Shown here: positions 27,099 to 35,865 of the stretch, in pieces | Layout: every line of letters starts with the position of its first letter | Position numbering within the stretch: the stretch's first letter is position 1 | Assembly (NCBI GenBank): GCA_017456285.1 | Contig: JAFTJQ010000014.1 | Coordinates: forward strand, 1 to 41,868 | DNA from: Lentisphaeria bacterium | Lineage (GTDB): Bacteria; Verrucomicrobiota; Lentisphaeria; Victivallales; Victivallaceae | DNA: 41,868 nucleotides | Reading direction: 5' to 3' | Notes under the pieces: generated by a model | The model's database searches: none | What the model was told of the DNA's origin: nothing | What the model saw: only the letters and a program-made list of their open reading frames with translations | Position numbers and translations under genes: made by a program

Positions 27099-27198
27099 TT
27101 TTTTTTGCTTTGAAAAAATGTGAGAGGCGAAGTCATAAATTGGTCGAAGTGTACTAACCGTACACGAGTAACCAATTTTGACAAGCCTATCCTTTTTT
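27099..27198. repeat. Palindromic repeat element, copy 1
   Basis: About 100 bp, related to 27295-27406. Hairpin: AAATTGGT (27137-27144) with ACCAATTT (27171-27178), inner GTGTAC/GTACAC (27149-27154, 27160-27165). The outer arm TTGCTTTGAAAAAA is kept on the left but not on the right. It could also serve as a terminator-like structure for the preceding gene. Confidence 0.75.
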
Positions 27199-27294
27199 AA
27201 TAATCACTAAACCTTGTATGCCGATAAGAAATTTTTGAGCGGAAGCGAACACAGGAAAAAATTATTAAAAAGAAATTAAAAATAATTCGTAGTA

Positions 27295-27406
27295 TTTTTT
27301 TGCTTTGAAAAAAGTGAGAGGCGAAGTTACAAATTGACCGAAGTGTACTTGAGGTACACGAGATGTCAATTTTAACAAGCCTATCCTTTTTTCAAAGCAA
27401 AAAAAA
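27295..27406. repeat. Palindromic repeat element, copy 2
   Basis: Complete copy with outer arms TTTTTTTGCTTTGAAAAAAG and its complement ending at 27406, a GAGGC/GCCT segment, AAATTGAC (27331-27338) with GTCAATTT (27365-27372), and GTGTAC/GTACAC (27343-27348, 27354-27359). Compared with copy 1 the third helix has two compensated base-pair changes (GT/AC to AC/GT), so pairing is preserved. It abuts the 3' end of tRNA-Asn, where it may also act as its terminator. Confidence 0.8.
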
Positions 27407-27481
27407 TGGCTCCAGCACCTGGATTCGAACCAGGGACCAAGTGGTTAACAGCCACCTACTCTACCGCTGAGCTATGCTGGA
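27407..27481 (-). tRNA. tRNA-Asn (GUU)
   Basis: On the minus strand the acceptor arm TCCAGCA pairs with TGCTGGA, the anticodon loop is CTGTTAA with anticodon GTT, the T loop is GGTTCGAATCC, and CCA is encoded. All arms fold. Confidence 0.97.
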
Positions 27482-27567
27482 ACATTTTTCGTTCATGTCT
27501 CTTAATATATATCGTTATTTCGATTTTGCAAGTTAATTTTGAAAGAATTTTGATTTTTTTTCAATTT

Positions 27568-28797
27568 TTAAGGCTTTTTTAATTTCTCAAGGTAATTTTG
27601 AGCATGCTGATAACCATTTTCCGCACTGATTTCAAGATATTTGATCGCCAATGTAAGATTTTTTTCTGTTCCGATTCCCTCTGCAAGCATATAACCGACA
27701 CTGAACTGGGCGGAACTATTATTTTTAGTTGCCGCCTTGAAAAAATAATCAAACGCTTTATAGTAATTCTGCTCCAACCCGACTCCGTCAAAATACATCT
27801 GACCAATATACTCCTGTGATTCAGAATTGCCATTTTTTGCACTCAATTGAAAATATTTAATCGCCTCTTCATAGTTTCGTTCAACTGCCAATCCGTAATA
27901 GTACATTCTACCCAAAGCAAAAAGTGCCGCATCATTTTTCAATTCCGCCGCCTGCTTGAAATAAGCGATTGATTTCGCATAATCCTGCTCTACCACATCG
28001 CCCCTGAAATAGATTCGTCCAAGCTGATACATTGCCTCTGCATCCCCTTTTTCAGCAAGTTTAATCAATTTATCAAGCGGATGTTCTGCTTTTATTTCCT
28101 CTTTTTCCTCTGCTTTTGCCTCTTCGGCTGTCGACGGAGTTTCTGTAACTTTTTCTGCTTCGATTTTTTGAGAAAGTTCAGCACGAGTTTTCGTTATTTT
28201 ACAATTAGTTATAACAATACTGATAATCGGAAATACTACCAGAAATAAAAACAGCAATACAGCAATTATATTTGCCAAAATCGGCGGCATTTTCTTCCCT
28301 TTCGGCAATGTTTCATCAGCAAAATTTTCACCTTTTTTTGCCAAATTATAGGCTTCGGAGATTTCTTTATATGTATGGTGATCATTTCCCCTCCAGTTTT
28401 TATTAAAAGTGGTATGGGCAATACTACATGGAATCAGAACAAAAAATGCCGTTACTCCAAGATACATTATCAAAGCCCCCACATACTTCCATGTCCAATC
28501 TTCACTGCTATTACTGCAAATATCATAAAAAACTTTGCAAAGCAAAAGCAAAATCCCTACCGCCAGAAATATTGAAACTATTCTTACAAAGTGCTTTACC
28601 AAATGAGTTCTTCCATAATTGCAAAGCACTCCAATCAAAATGAAAATTATAATTGTAAAGACAAAAAATGGGATTCCGCCACACAATAAAGCCAATATAG
28701 ATGGAATTAAAAATAATACCGGCACTGTCCGCAAAGTACGTTCACCATAATAGAGTTTTTTCAACTCTTTCAAGTTCATCTCGTCCAATCTTTTCAT
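27568..28797 (-). CDS. Membrane protein with C-terminal Sel1-like repeats
   Basis: 409 residues from the ATG at 28797, chosen because GGAAAGGAAATAAAATT precedes it and an upstream start would run into miaA. The N-terminal half carries four or more membrane segments (VPVLFLIPSILALLCGGIPFF, FVRIVSIFLAVGILLLLCKVF, MYLGVTAFFVLIPCSIA, ANIIAVLLFLFLVVFPIISIV), followed by a Glu/Lys-rich linker (TPSTAEEAKAEEKEEIK). The C-terminal 145 residues hold about five Sel1 repeats (AMYQLGRIYFRGDVVEQDY and similar), which mediate protein-protein contacts. The partners are unknown. It lies 4 bp after miaA in the aroA-GT-miaA unit. Confidence 0.8.
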   Translation of the reverse strand: MKRLDEMNLKELKKLYYGERTLRTVPVLFLIPSILALLCGGIPFFVFTIIIFILIGVLCNYGRTHLVKHFVRIVSIFLAVGILLLLCKVFYDICSNSSEDWTWKYVGALIMYLGVTAFFVLIPCSIAHTTFNKNWRGNDHHTYKEISEAYNLAKKGENFADETLPKGKKMPPILANIIAVLLFLFLVVFPIISIVITNCKITKTRAELSQKIEAEKVTETPSTAEEAKAEEKEEIKAEHPLDKLIKLAEKGDAEAMYQLGRIYFRGDVVEQDYAKSIAYFKQAAELKNDAALFALGRMYYYGLAVERNYEEAIKYFQLSAKNGNSESQEYIGQMYFDGVGLEQNYYKAFDYFFKAATKNNSSAQFSVGYMLAEGIGTEKNLTLAIKYLEISAENGYQHAQNYLEKLKKP

Positions 28798-28801
28798 AAT
28801 T

Positions 28802-29713
28802 TTATTTCCTTTCCAAAATTTTACGGTAATCGGCAACTTCGATTCTGCTTGATTCGGGGTGCTGGTATCTAAACCAAGTAAGCTGACGTCTCGCAAACTG
28901 CCAAGTCGCAGTTGAAATTTTTTCAATCAATTCCGCATAATCAAACTCATTTTTTAGATAGCGGTCAATCAAACTGTACCCCAAAGCCTGCCAAGCACTC
29001 GGAGTTTGCAGTAACCCATTTTTAATCAACTCGTCTGCTTCCTCAATCCAGCCTGCTTCAAGCATAACTTCCGCCCGTTTGCGGATTCGGCTTTTCAGAA
29101 TTTCTCTATCATGCTCAATCCAGAAACTTTTCACATTCGGATAAAGAAGTTGATTATTCGACTCGCTCTGAAGTTTGGAAAATGGTTCACCCGTAAGTCT
29201 GTAAACCTCCATTGCCCGAATGAGTTTGCGGTGATAATTCTGATATTTCTCCAAAATTTCAGGGTCAATTTCAGCCATAACTTTTTTGAGTTCCAGAAAT
29301 CCTGATTCGCCTGCAAATTCCGCTTCTATTTCCGCTCTTAATTTATCATCTCCCGGCAAATTATCAAGTCCGTAAAGCAAAGATTTTATATAAAAACCCG
29401 TCCCCCCCGCAATAATCGGTGTTTTGCCGCGACTTCGAATTTCTCTGATTGCCGCTCGTGCCATCTCCACAAACTTAAAAACATCTGACTTAACCGTAAT
29501 GTCATAAACATCTATCAAATAATGCCTTACAAGTTCCTGTTCCGCTTTAGTTACTTTGGCGGTTCCGATATCCAAACCCTTGTATAACTGCATGGAATCA
29601 GCAGAGATGATTTCTCCATTAATCACTTGTGCCAAGTCGAGAGCGGTTTGACTTTTGCCGCTCCCCGTCGGGCCTGCAATCACATAAATTTCGCCATTAT
29701 CTAATAAAGTCAT
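28802..29713 (-). CDS. miaA: tRNA dimethylallyltransferase
   Basis: Adds the dimethylallyl group to A37 of tRNAs reading UNN codons. I start it at MTLLDNGEIYVIAGPTG (303 residues), since the family begins just before the P-loop; an upstream start at 29812 would add 33 unrelated residues. Motifs: GPTGSGKS (about 13), SADSMQLYKGLDIGTAK, AGGTGFYIKSLL and the C-terminal FARRQLTWFR, complete for the family. The start overlaps the end of the glycosyltransferase gene by 17 bp. Confidence 0.94.
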   Translation of the reverse strand: MTLLDNGEIYVIAGPTGSGKSQTALDLAQVINGEIISADSMQLYKGLDIGTAKVTKAEQELVRHYLIDVYDITVKSDVFKFVEMARAAIREIRSRGKTPIIAGGTGFYIKSLLYGLDNLPGDDKLRAEIEAEFAGESGFLELKKVMAEIDPEILEKYQNYHRKLIRAMEVYRLTGEPFSKLQSESNNQLLYPNVKSFWIEHDREILKSRIRKRAEVMLEAGWIEEADELIKNGLLQTPSAWQALGYSLIDRYLKNEFDYAELIEKISTATWQFARRQLTWFRYQHPESSRIEVADYRKILERK

Positions 29714-31145
29714 CGATGTACTCCTCGCATTTATAAATATCATGGAATGGAAATTCGGCAATTTTCGTAACTTTCCGATTTGAATTGGCAACCGGAGCAT
29801 TTTTCCGCACAATCACCAAGTCATTGGGCTTCAATCGCTTAATTTGCATATTGCCGACATTGTATTTGAACTTTCGCAAATAAACTTCATCATTGTAGGT
29901 CAAATAAAACATAAACGCCAGCGGATCACTGTCAAAACTGCAATATATTGTTTCTGATCGCAAATGATTTTCACGCAAAAACTGCATAACTCCTGATAAC
30001 TCAAAATCATCTCGGACATAGTACGGCATAAATAAATCGTCTTGATGCGGATTGCATTGCCAACTAAAAATTTCACCCAAAAGAACATTCTGCCAAGCTG
30101 ATACTGCAACCCAAAGCGTAACGACAACCCCTAATGCCAAACGCACTGCTTTTTTCTTAATACTACGCATTAACCGCAAGGCAAAAAAGTGTTTCAGTCC
30201 AATTCCCAAAAGGATATACCAGACAATAAAAGTCGGATAAAAAACCCGATAATATGGAGCAATATGCAAGCACAAGCAGGGAATTAATGGGGCAATTATC
30301 AAAAAAATCCACCATAAATAACGAAGTTTGCGATTTTTCTTTGATTTGAAGTAACGGACAAAACCGATTAAAGCTGCAACTAATACCACAAAAGCCGAAC
30401 TTGCAAAACTTAAAAGAACGATTTTATAAACATGCCACCTATCAGGAATCCCCTCGCCCAACTTGCAGACATTGATAAACTTATCCGCAATCGGCAAATA
30501 AAAAATCAGCAAGCCTAAAAATGGGATTCCACCCAAAATTATTAATTTTTTAAGCCAATTTTTTGAAGCAAAAACTATTGGTAAACTCAAAATTACCCCC
30601 ATTCCCAAACCCAAAAGATTAGTCGGAATTGTGCCAACTGCCAGAGTAGAAATAATCAGATATAAAATCACTTTTTGCCAACTGATTTTTCTTGCAATTT
30701 CAAGCGATAAATCCGCAGCAATCAAAATTAAAAGCATGCTTAATTGATACCCCCGCAGTGCCGTCGAATAAATTTGAAACGGCGGAGAAAAAAGCAAGGT
30801 CAATCCCACACAAAAACAGACCGTTTTTGAACCGAAACGACTCTTAAAACGCTTATAGAGATACCCCAAAATCACCAAAGAAATCAAGTAATTAAGCAAT
30901 CGCAAATAGACATCGTACGACAGTCCAAGCAAATTCCAATCCGACCACAGTCGCAATAAACAAGTATAGACAATCTGGTTATTAGGAATAATATAATTTT
31001 GATAAATTTCAGTCAAATTTTTTGCCTGTATCATTGAAAAAACAGTCAAACTCTCATCAAACCAAACCACCCGAAAGAGATTATTCAGCAAAAACACTCC
31101 TGCCGCAATGATAAATAAGTAAATTGTCGCACTCGCCTTTTTCAT
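29697..31145 (-). CDS. GT39-like membrane glycosyltransferase
   Basis: 482 residues with about ten membrane helices. Directly after the first helix comes FRVVWFDESLTVFSM, whose Asp-Glu pair is the catalytic motif of the ArnT/PMT-like (GT39/GT83) families that use polyprenyl-linked sugars on the outer face of the membrane. The C-terminus is a soluble alpha/beta domain. I use the ATG at 31145, which overlaps the aroA stop as TGATG; a GTG one codon earlier is possible. The acceptor is unknown. The family is likely by topology and motif, not by close sequence identity. Confidence 0.7.
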   Translation of the reverse strand: MKKASATIYLFIIAAGVFLLNNLFRVVWFDESLTVFSMIQAKNLTEIYQNYIIPNNQIVYTCLLRLWSDWNLLGLSYDVYLRLLNYLISLVILGYLYKRFKSRFGSKTVCFCVGLTLLFSPPFQIYSTALRGYQLSMLLILIAADLSLEIARKISWQKVILYLIISTLAVGTIPTNLLGLGMGVILSLPIVFASKNWLKKLIILGGIPFLGLLIFYLPIADKFINVCKLGEGIPDRWHVYKIVLLSFASSAFVVLVAALIGFVRYFKSKKNRKLRYLWWIFLIIAPLIPCLCLHIAPYYRVFYPTFIVWYILLGIGLKHFFALRLMRSIKKKAVRLALGVVVTLWVAVSAWQNVLLGEIFSWQCNPHQDDLFMPYYVRDDFELSGVMQFLRENHLRSETIYCSFDSDPLAFMFYLTYNDEVYLRKFKYNVGNMQIKRLKPNDLVIVRKNAPVANSNRKVTKIAEFPFHDIYKCEEYIDDFIR

Positions 31146-32467
31146 CACTTATTTCCCAATCTGAAATTTGCCCCCATAGCAATAAAATCTGCGACAAAAT
31201 CAGGATAAGTTACTGCCGCACACTCGATATTTTTGACCATACTTTCTTCATCACAAGTCATTGCTGCAATCGCCAATGCCATACCGATACGGTGGTCATC
31301 ATAACTCTCTAAATCCATACAGCCATGGAGTTTAGTTCCTTTGATAATCATACCGTCTGACAATTCAGTAATTTCCGCACCCATTTTGCGGAGTTCAGCG
31401 GTCATGCAGGCAATGCGGTCAGTCTCCTTTAGTCTCGCTTGAGCGACATTTACGAGTTCGGTTGTCTCGCCCTCAAGGGTTGCCGCAAGCACACTCAAAA
31501 TCGGCAAGGCATCAGGTACTTTATTTATATCAAAAACTCCGCCATGCAGTTTTTGACCGCCCAAAATTCGGACATTTTGACCATATTCAATTTTTGCCCC
31601 CATTGCTTCAAGAATTTTGAAAACCTCTTTATCGCCCTGCAAGTCATTGAAATCCAAGTTTTTAATTGTTACACCATTTTGTTCATCGCCAAGCATAAGT
31701 GCCGCAACCGCAGGAAAAAGCGAAGTAGAGAAATCAGCAGGAATAACCTTATGAAATGGCTCAATTTTTTGATTCCCCGGAACTTCAAAGTGAAGCAAAT
31801 TATCAGCCGACTTGACCTTCAAGCCCAAATCTTCCAACCACCCAAGGGTAATTCCGACATAAGGGGCTTCATTGAGAAACTCCAAATCAATAACAGACTT
31901 GTTTGAAGCCAAAGGAGTTGCAAAAAGCAACGCACTTAAAAACTGACTGGTTACTCCCGATGTAGTGCATTTGCCCCCCTGTAATTTTCCTTTTACACTC
32001 AAGGGAGCATAAGAGTTTCCGGTTGAAGTCGTTACAGCTCCAAGTTCATTCAAACTATCCAGCAAGGGTCCCATAACTCTCGTCCTTAATGAAGAATCTC
32101 CGTCAATAGTAAATTCTCCGTCAAGCAGACTCAAACTCGCAGTTAAAAGTCGCATCCCCGTACCTGAATTGCCTAAATCAAGTTCAATTTTTCCATATTT
32201 ACGACTTTTATCCGCTCCTTGAATATAGAAACTGTCTTTGGTCTCTCTGACCTGACAACCAAGTTTCTCTACGGCATGAAGCACACTTAAAGTATCCGCA
32301 GACTTCAAAACCCCTTCCAAATGGGTAAATTTATCACTTTTTTCCGCATTCATCGCCGCCACAATACCTCTGATTGTGTGGGATTTAGAACCGGGAACAG
32401 CAACGATTCCCATTATTTTTGATTTTTTTATAAATAAATTCACTTTTTTCACCTTTTCAATTTGCAA
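31145..32467 (-). CDS. aroA: 3-phosphoshikimate 1-carboxyvinyltransferase (EPSP synthase)
   Basis: Sixth step of the shikimate pathway, joining PEP and shikimate 3-phosphate. 440 residues with VPGSKSHTIR near the N-terminus, LGNSGTGMRLL, TTSGVTSQFLSALL, PADFSTSLFPAVAALML, VAQARLKETDRIACM and DDHRIGMALAIAAM: all conserved blocks are present. The first gene of a minus-strand unit. It complements aroK and aroC encoded at 37.8-39.4 kb, so the window holds three shikimate genes in two units. Confidence 0.95.
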   Translation of the reverse strand: MQIEKVKKVNLFIKKSKIMGIVAVPGSKSHTIRGIVAAMNAEKSDKFTHLEGVLKSADTLSVLHAVEKLGCQVRETKDSFYIQGADKSRKYGKIELDLGNSGTGMRLLTASLSLLDGEFTIDGDSSLRTRVMGPLLDSLNELGAVTTSTGNSYAPLSVKGKLQGGKCTTSGVTSQFLSALLFATPLASNKSVIDLEFLNEAPYVGITLGWLEDLGLKVKSADNLLHFEVPGNQKIEPFHKVIPADFSTSLFPAVAALMLGDEQNGVTIKNLDFNDLQGDKEVFKILEAMGAKIEYGQNVRILGGQKLHGGVFDINKVPDALPILSVLAATLEGETTELVNVAQARLKETDRIACMTAELRKMGAEITELSDGMIIKGTKLHGCMDLESYDDHRIGMALAIAAMTCDEESMVKNIECAAVTYPDFVADFIAMGANFRLGNK

Positions 32468-32517
32468 TTATTTTGTTTATGTAGTAATTTAACACCAAAA
32501 CAGCGTGGAGGCAAATC

Positions 32518-33000
32518 ATGATTTACAAAAAAGCAAAAGAACTTTTAAAAAAATTGGCAGACAGAGGAGAAATTCTGGCAATTGCAGAGTCCTGCACCGG
32601 CGGTTTAATGGCAAGTGCCATTACCTGTCACCCCGGCGCATCCCAAGTATTTTTAGGCGGATTGGTCGCTTACAGTAACTCAACCAAACACAAACTTCTC
32701 GGTGTGAATATGAGTACGCTTGAGGAGTTCGGGGCTGTAAGCAGCAATTGTGCCAGCGAAATGGCACAGGGTGTCTTTAATATTTTTGCCAGCGATTACT
32801 CTGTAGCAATCACCGGTATTGCAGGTCCCGACGGCGGATCAGCAAGTAAACCTGTCGGATTGGTTTTTATCAGTGTCGGCAATCAGGAAACCATTGATGT
32901 TTTTGAGTACCACTTTTACGGAGATCGCGAAACAATTCAGCATCAAGCAGTTATGATGGCTTTTGATCTCCTTGCCAAAAAAATCGACGGTGTTGAATAG
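32518..33000 (+). CDS. pncC: CinA C-terminal family amidase (PncC-like)
   Basis: Nicotinamide-nucleotide amidohydrolase family, which deamidates NMN in the pyridine nucleotide cycle. 160 residues, the stand-alone C-terminal CinA form. Motifs: IAESCTGGLMASAIT, GGLVAYSNSTK, GAVSSNCASEMAQG, and ITGIAGPDGGSASKPVG. A GGAGG ribosome site precedes the ATG. It is divergent from aroA and 39 bp upstream of the permease gene. Confidence 0.88.
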   Translation: MIYKKAKELLKKLADRGEILAIAESCTGGLMASAITCHPGASQVFLGGLVAYSNSTKHKLLGVNMSTLEEFGAVSSNCASEMAQGVFNIFASDYSVAITGIAGPDGGSASKPVGLVFISVGNQETIDVFEYHFYGDRETIQHQAVMMAFDLLAKKIDGVE

Positions 33001-33039
33001 AGCTAAAACTACCAAACTACCGATAAGGTAAAAAAAATT

Positions 33040-34053
33040 ATGTGGCACTACCTTCTGAAACGGTTAATTCTGGGAATAATAACCCTTTTTGTCATTCTGG
33101 CAATAAGTTATTTTTTGTTGCGATTGGCACCGGGAGACCCGACGAGAAGTAATATGTTCTCCATGGATAGCAGTGTCGGAACTGTCAATAGTGAAAAAGG
33201 CGAATTCAGCAACGCTAACTCTATTCGAAAAGAACTCTATTTGGATAAACCGATTTTATATGGATTTGTCATGTGGTTCGGCAAAGTCGTTACTCAATGC
33301 GACTTCGGGCGAAGTGTTACAGTTGACCCGGGGAGACCGGTAATGCAGCTCATTATGGATAAACTACCAGTCACATTGTATCTAAATTTACTGGCAATCA
33401 TTTTGACTTATATGATTGCCATTCCGTCAGGCATAATCAGCGGCAGTCGAATTAATGGATTTTTTGATAAAAGTTCGAGTTTAATCTACTTCATACTCTA
33501 TTCATTGCCGGGGATATGGATTGCAATTTTGCTGCAAGTATTTTTCTGCGAAGGCGGCAAGTTCCCGATTTTCCCCTTGAGCGGAATCGCAGTGGAAAAC
33601 AGTGAGAGTTTAAGCACCTGGGAGATCATGGGGAGAGCGCTTTTTAATTCAGTTCTGCCGGTTATCTGCTTGTCATACGGGGCAATAGCATCACTCTCCA
33701 GATACGCCAGAAGTTCTATGGCGGAAGTGATGAATCAGGAGTATATCCGCACCGCCAGAGCAAAAGGAGCAAGCGAGTTTACCGTAGTTACCCATCATGC
33801 ATTCCGAAATAGCGTAATTAGTTTAATTACCTTGTTTTCTGGGATATTGCCGTCTCTAATCGCAGGCAGCGTGATAGTGGAATATGTCTTTAATATCCAA
33901 GGGATGGGCAATCTATCACTTCTGGCATTATCAAGTCGAGATTATCCATTGCAAATGGCATTATTTTTCATGACAACTTTTTTGAGTTTGCTGGGGTTGC
34001 TGATAGCAGATATATTGTATATGCTGGCAGACCCGAGAATAAAATTAAATTAA
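33040..34053 (+). CDS. OppB/DppB-type ABC transporter permease
   Basis: 337 residues with six membrane helices. N-terminal LLKRLILGIITLFVILAISYFLLRLAPGDPT is the hallmark of peptide ABC permeases of the OppB/DppB type, and the EAA-like loop YIRTARAKGASEFTVVTHHAFRN is complete. The usual partners (binding protein, second permease, ATPases) are not next to it; tRNA-Ser follows. It is either an orphan that works with components encoded elsewhere, or the remaining part of a dispersed operon. Confidence 0.88.
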   Translation: MWHYLLKRLILGIITLFVILAISYFLLRLAPGDPTRSNMFSMDSSVGTVNSEKGEFSNANSIRKELYLDKPILYGFVMWFGKVVTQCDFGRSVTVDPGRPVMQLIMDKLPVTLYLNLLAIILTYMIAIPSGIISGSRINGFFDKSSSLIYFILYSLPGIWIAILLQVFFCEGGKFPIFPLSGIAVENSESLSTWEIMGRALFNSVLPVICLSYGAIASLSRYARSSMAEVMNQEYIRTARAKGASEFTVVTHHAFRNSVISLITLFSGILPSLIAGSVIVEYVFNIQGMGNLSLLALSSRDYPLQMALFFMTTFLSLLGLLIADILYMLADPRIKLN

Positions 34054-34068
34054 AATTACAAAAATTGC

Positions 34069-34096
34069 TTGATAAAAATTTAATTTGTGATATATT
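34069..34096 (+). promoter_or_regulatory. Promoter of tRNA-Ser
   Basis: TTGATA (34069-34074), 16 bp, TATATT (34091-34096), ending 13 bp before the tRNA 5' end. Position and boxes fit a tRNA promoter. Confidence 0.6.
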
Positions 34097-34109
34097 ATGT
34101 TAATATCAT

Positions 34110-34199
34110 GGAAGAGTGGTCGAGTGGTCGAAGGCGCAACATTGGAAATGTTGTGTGTGGGCAACTGCACCGTGGGTTCAAATCCCACCTCTTCCGCCA
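34110..34199 (+). tRNA. tRNA-Ser (GGA)
   Basis: Acceptor GGAAGAG pairs with CTCTTCC; anticodon stem CAACA/TGTTG encloses loop TTGGAAA (anticodon GGA); a long variable arm follows; T arm GGGTTCAAATCCC; encoded CCA at 34197-34199. Type II class as expected for serine. Confidence 0.97.
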
Positions 34200-34475
34200 T
34201 TTTTTTGCTTTGAAAGGCAAAAAACATGAAGTCGGTCAAATCTCGCTTTTCGTCGCTCCCCAAAAAGCGACACCTTATTTCGCTATGGTTCTATACATCC
34301 ATGCATCCACTGATAATTCTTAATTTTGTGGAATGTCCATGAAATTTTCTCACTTATCTATCAGTTTTTTCCAAAAAAAATTTGTAATTTTGAAAAATGG
34401 TGATATATTAATAAATTAGAATATTCTTTGATAGTGAATTTAGATAAAAATTGAAATATTGAAAGGGATTGAAAA
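34200..34475. other. Gene-free AT-rich region before rpmF
   Basis: Contains an imperfect hairpin TCGCTTTT/AAAAAGCGA (about 34243-34271), followed by AT-rich DNA which probably carries the rpmF promoter (TTGAAA near 34392), with no coding frame I can support. Confidence 0.35.
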
Positions 34476-34655
34476 ATGGCAGTACCAAAGAGAAAAACTT
34501 CTAAAATGAAAAAACGCCAGCGTAAAGCGGCTAACCGTTATGAGGGCGTTCAGGCAACTTTCTGCCCCAATTGTCAAGCTCCTGCAGCTCCGCACCAAGT
34601 TTGTCCGAGTTGCGGCATGTACAAAGGCAAGCAGGTTGTTACCGTAGAAGCTTAA
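34476..34655 (+). CDS. rpmF: 50S ribosomal protein L32
   Basis: 59 residues: MAVPKRKTSKMKKRQRKA start and a four-cysteine zinc-ribbon (CPNC...CPSC), as expected for L32. GAAAGGG is the ribosome site. It is followed by plsX and fabH, the classical rpmF-plsX-fabH order that links ribosome and lipid synthesis. Confidence 0.96.
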   Translation: MAVPKRKTSKMKKRQRKAANRYEGVQATFCPNCQAPAAPHQVCPSCGMYKGKQVVTVEA

Positions 34656-34791
34656 GTAAAGTGTTTGGGGCTAATTTTGAATTAAAAATTTAGAATTAGC
34701 TCTAATTTTCTTTTGCAGAAATTTTATTTTTTATTATTAAATAAAAAATTTTCAAAAAAAATAAGTTTCGATATTGTTTTGAGGTAAAATT

Positions 34792-35859
34792 ATGAAAATT
34801 GCTGTTGATGCTATGGGCGGAGATTATGCTCCCGGCGTTGTGGTCGAGGGCGTAGCAAATTCTTTGTTTGAATTTCCTGAATTTGAGATTGTTTTAGTCG
34901 GACACTCAAAAAAAATAGCTTATTACCTCGAAAAATACGGAATTGCGAATCATCCGCGTCTGCAAGTCGTTCATGCCGATACAGTTATCGAAATGAGTGA
35001 ACCATCAACTTCCAGTATCAGAAACAAAAAAGATTCTTCAATTACCGTCGCAGCAAAGTTGCTTAAAGAGAAAAAAGTCGATGCTTTCGTTACTCCCGGA
35101 CACACCGGAGCTACTTTAGCGGCGACTAAAGTACTGGTAAGAACTCTTCCCGGTGTAAATCGCCCCGCTCTGGCGGCAAATATGCCGTCGCAAACAAGTC
35201 GTTTCATTGTGATTGATGCAGGAGCAAATACTGAAGTTTCTGCGCTTAATTTGGCGGAATTTGCCATTATGGGAAGTATTTATGCGGAATTTATGTACGG
35301 AATTGAAAATCCTCCGGTCGGACTTTTGAGTGTCGGCGGCGAAGATTCCAAAGGGAATGATTTAACCAAAGAGGCTTTCAGCATGCTGGAGCATGCACCG
35401 ATCAATTTTATGGGCAATATTGAAGCGAATACCGTTTTTGAGGGAGTTTGCAAAGTTTTGGTTGCCGACGGCTTTACCGGAAATGTCTTCTTGAAATGCA
35501 GTGAAGGCTTGGCAAAAAGCGTAAGTTGTTGGCTCAAAGCGGTTTTCACCAAAAATCCTCTCCGCATGGCAGGCGGATATTTAAATAAAACAGCATTCAG
35601 AGAGTTAAAGGATTACGGCAATCCAGAATTACAGGGCGGAGCTCCGCTTTTGGGATTAAATGGAGTTTGTATTATCGGTCACGGCTCTTCAACTCCGCTG
35701 GCGGTTAAAAATGCAATTAAACTTGCAGGTGAGTGCATTAAATTCGGAATCAATCAGAAAATTACTGACAAAATTCGAATTTTTCACGAAACTATGGAGC
35801 AATTAAAAAATAATAACAGCGAAACCGTCGAGGGTTCTTCGCAAAACATACAGGGATAA
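34792..35859 (+). CDS. plsX: Phosphate acyltransferase PlsX
   Basis: Makes acyl-phosphate from acyl-ACP for phospholipid synthesis. 355 residues, with MKIAVDAMGGDYAPG, FVTPGHTGATLAA, VIDAGANTEVSALNLAEFA and GVCIIGHGSSTPLAVKNAI blocks characteristic of the family. Ribosome site GAGG before the ATG. It is preceded by rpmF (136 bp) and followed by fabH after 6 bp. Confidence 0.96.
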   Translation: MKIAVDAMGGDYAPGVVVEGVANSLFEFPEFEIVLVGHSKKIAYYLEKYGIANHPRLQVVHADTVIEMSEPSTSSIRNKKDSSITVAAKLLKEKKVDAFVTPGHTGATLAATKVLVRTLPGVNRPALAANMPSQTSRFIVIDAGANTEVSALNLAEFAIMGSIYAEFMYGIENPPVGLLSVGGEDSKGNDLTKEAFSMLEHAPINFMGNIEANTVFEGVCKVLVADGFTGNVFLKCSEGLAKSVSCWLKAVFTKNPLRMAGGYLNKTAFRELKDYGNPELQGGAPLLGLNGVCIIGHGSSTPLAVKNAIKLAGECIKFGINQKITDKIRIFHETMEQLKNNNSETVEGSSQNIQG

Positions 35860-35865
35860 AAATTT

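Noticed and set aside
27099-27406. CRISPR array
   Set aside because: There are only two copies, they are palindromic and long, and no cas genes or regular spacers are present.
29714-29812. Upstream extension of miaA
   Set aside because: The 33 added residues lie inside the glycosyltransferase gene and do not resemble the family; the start at 29713 fits better.
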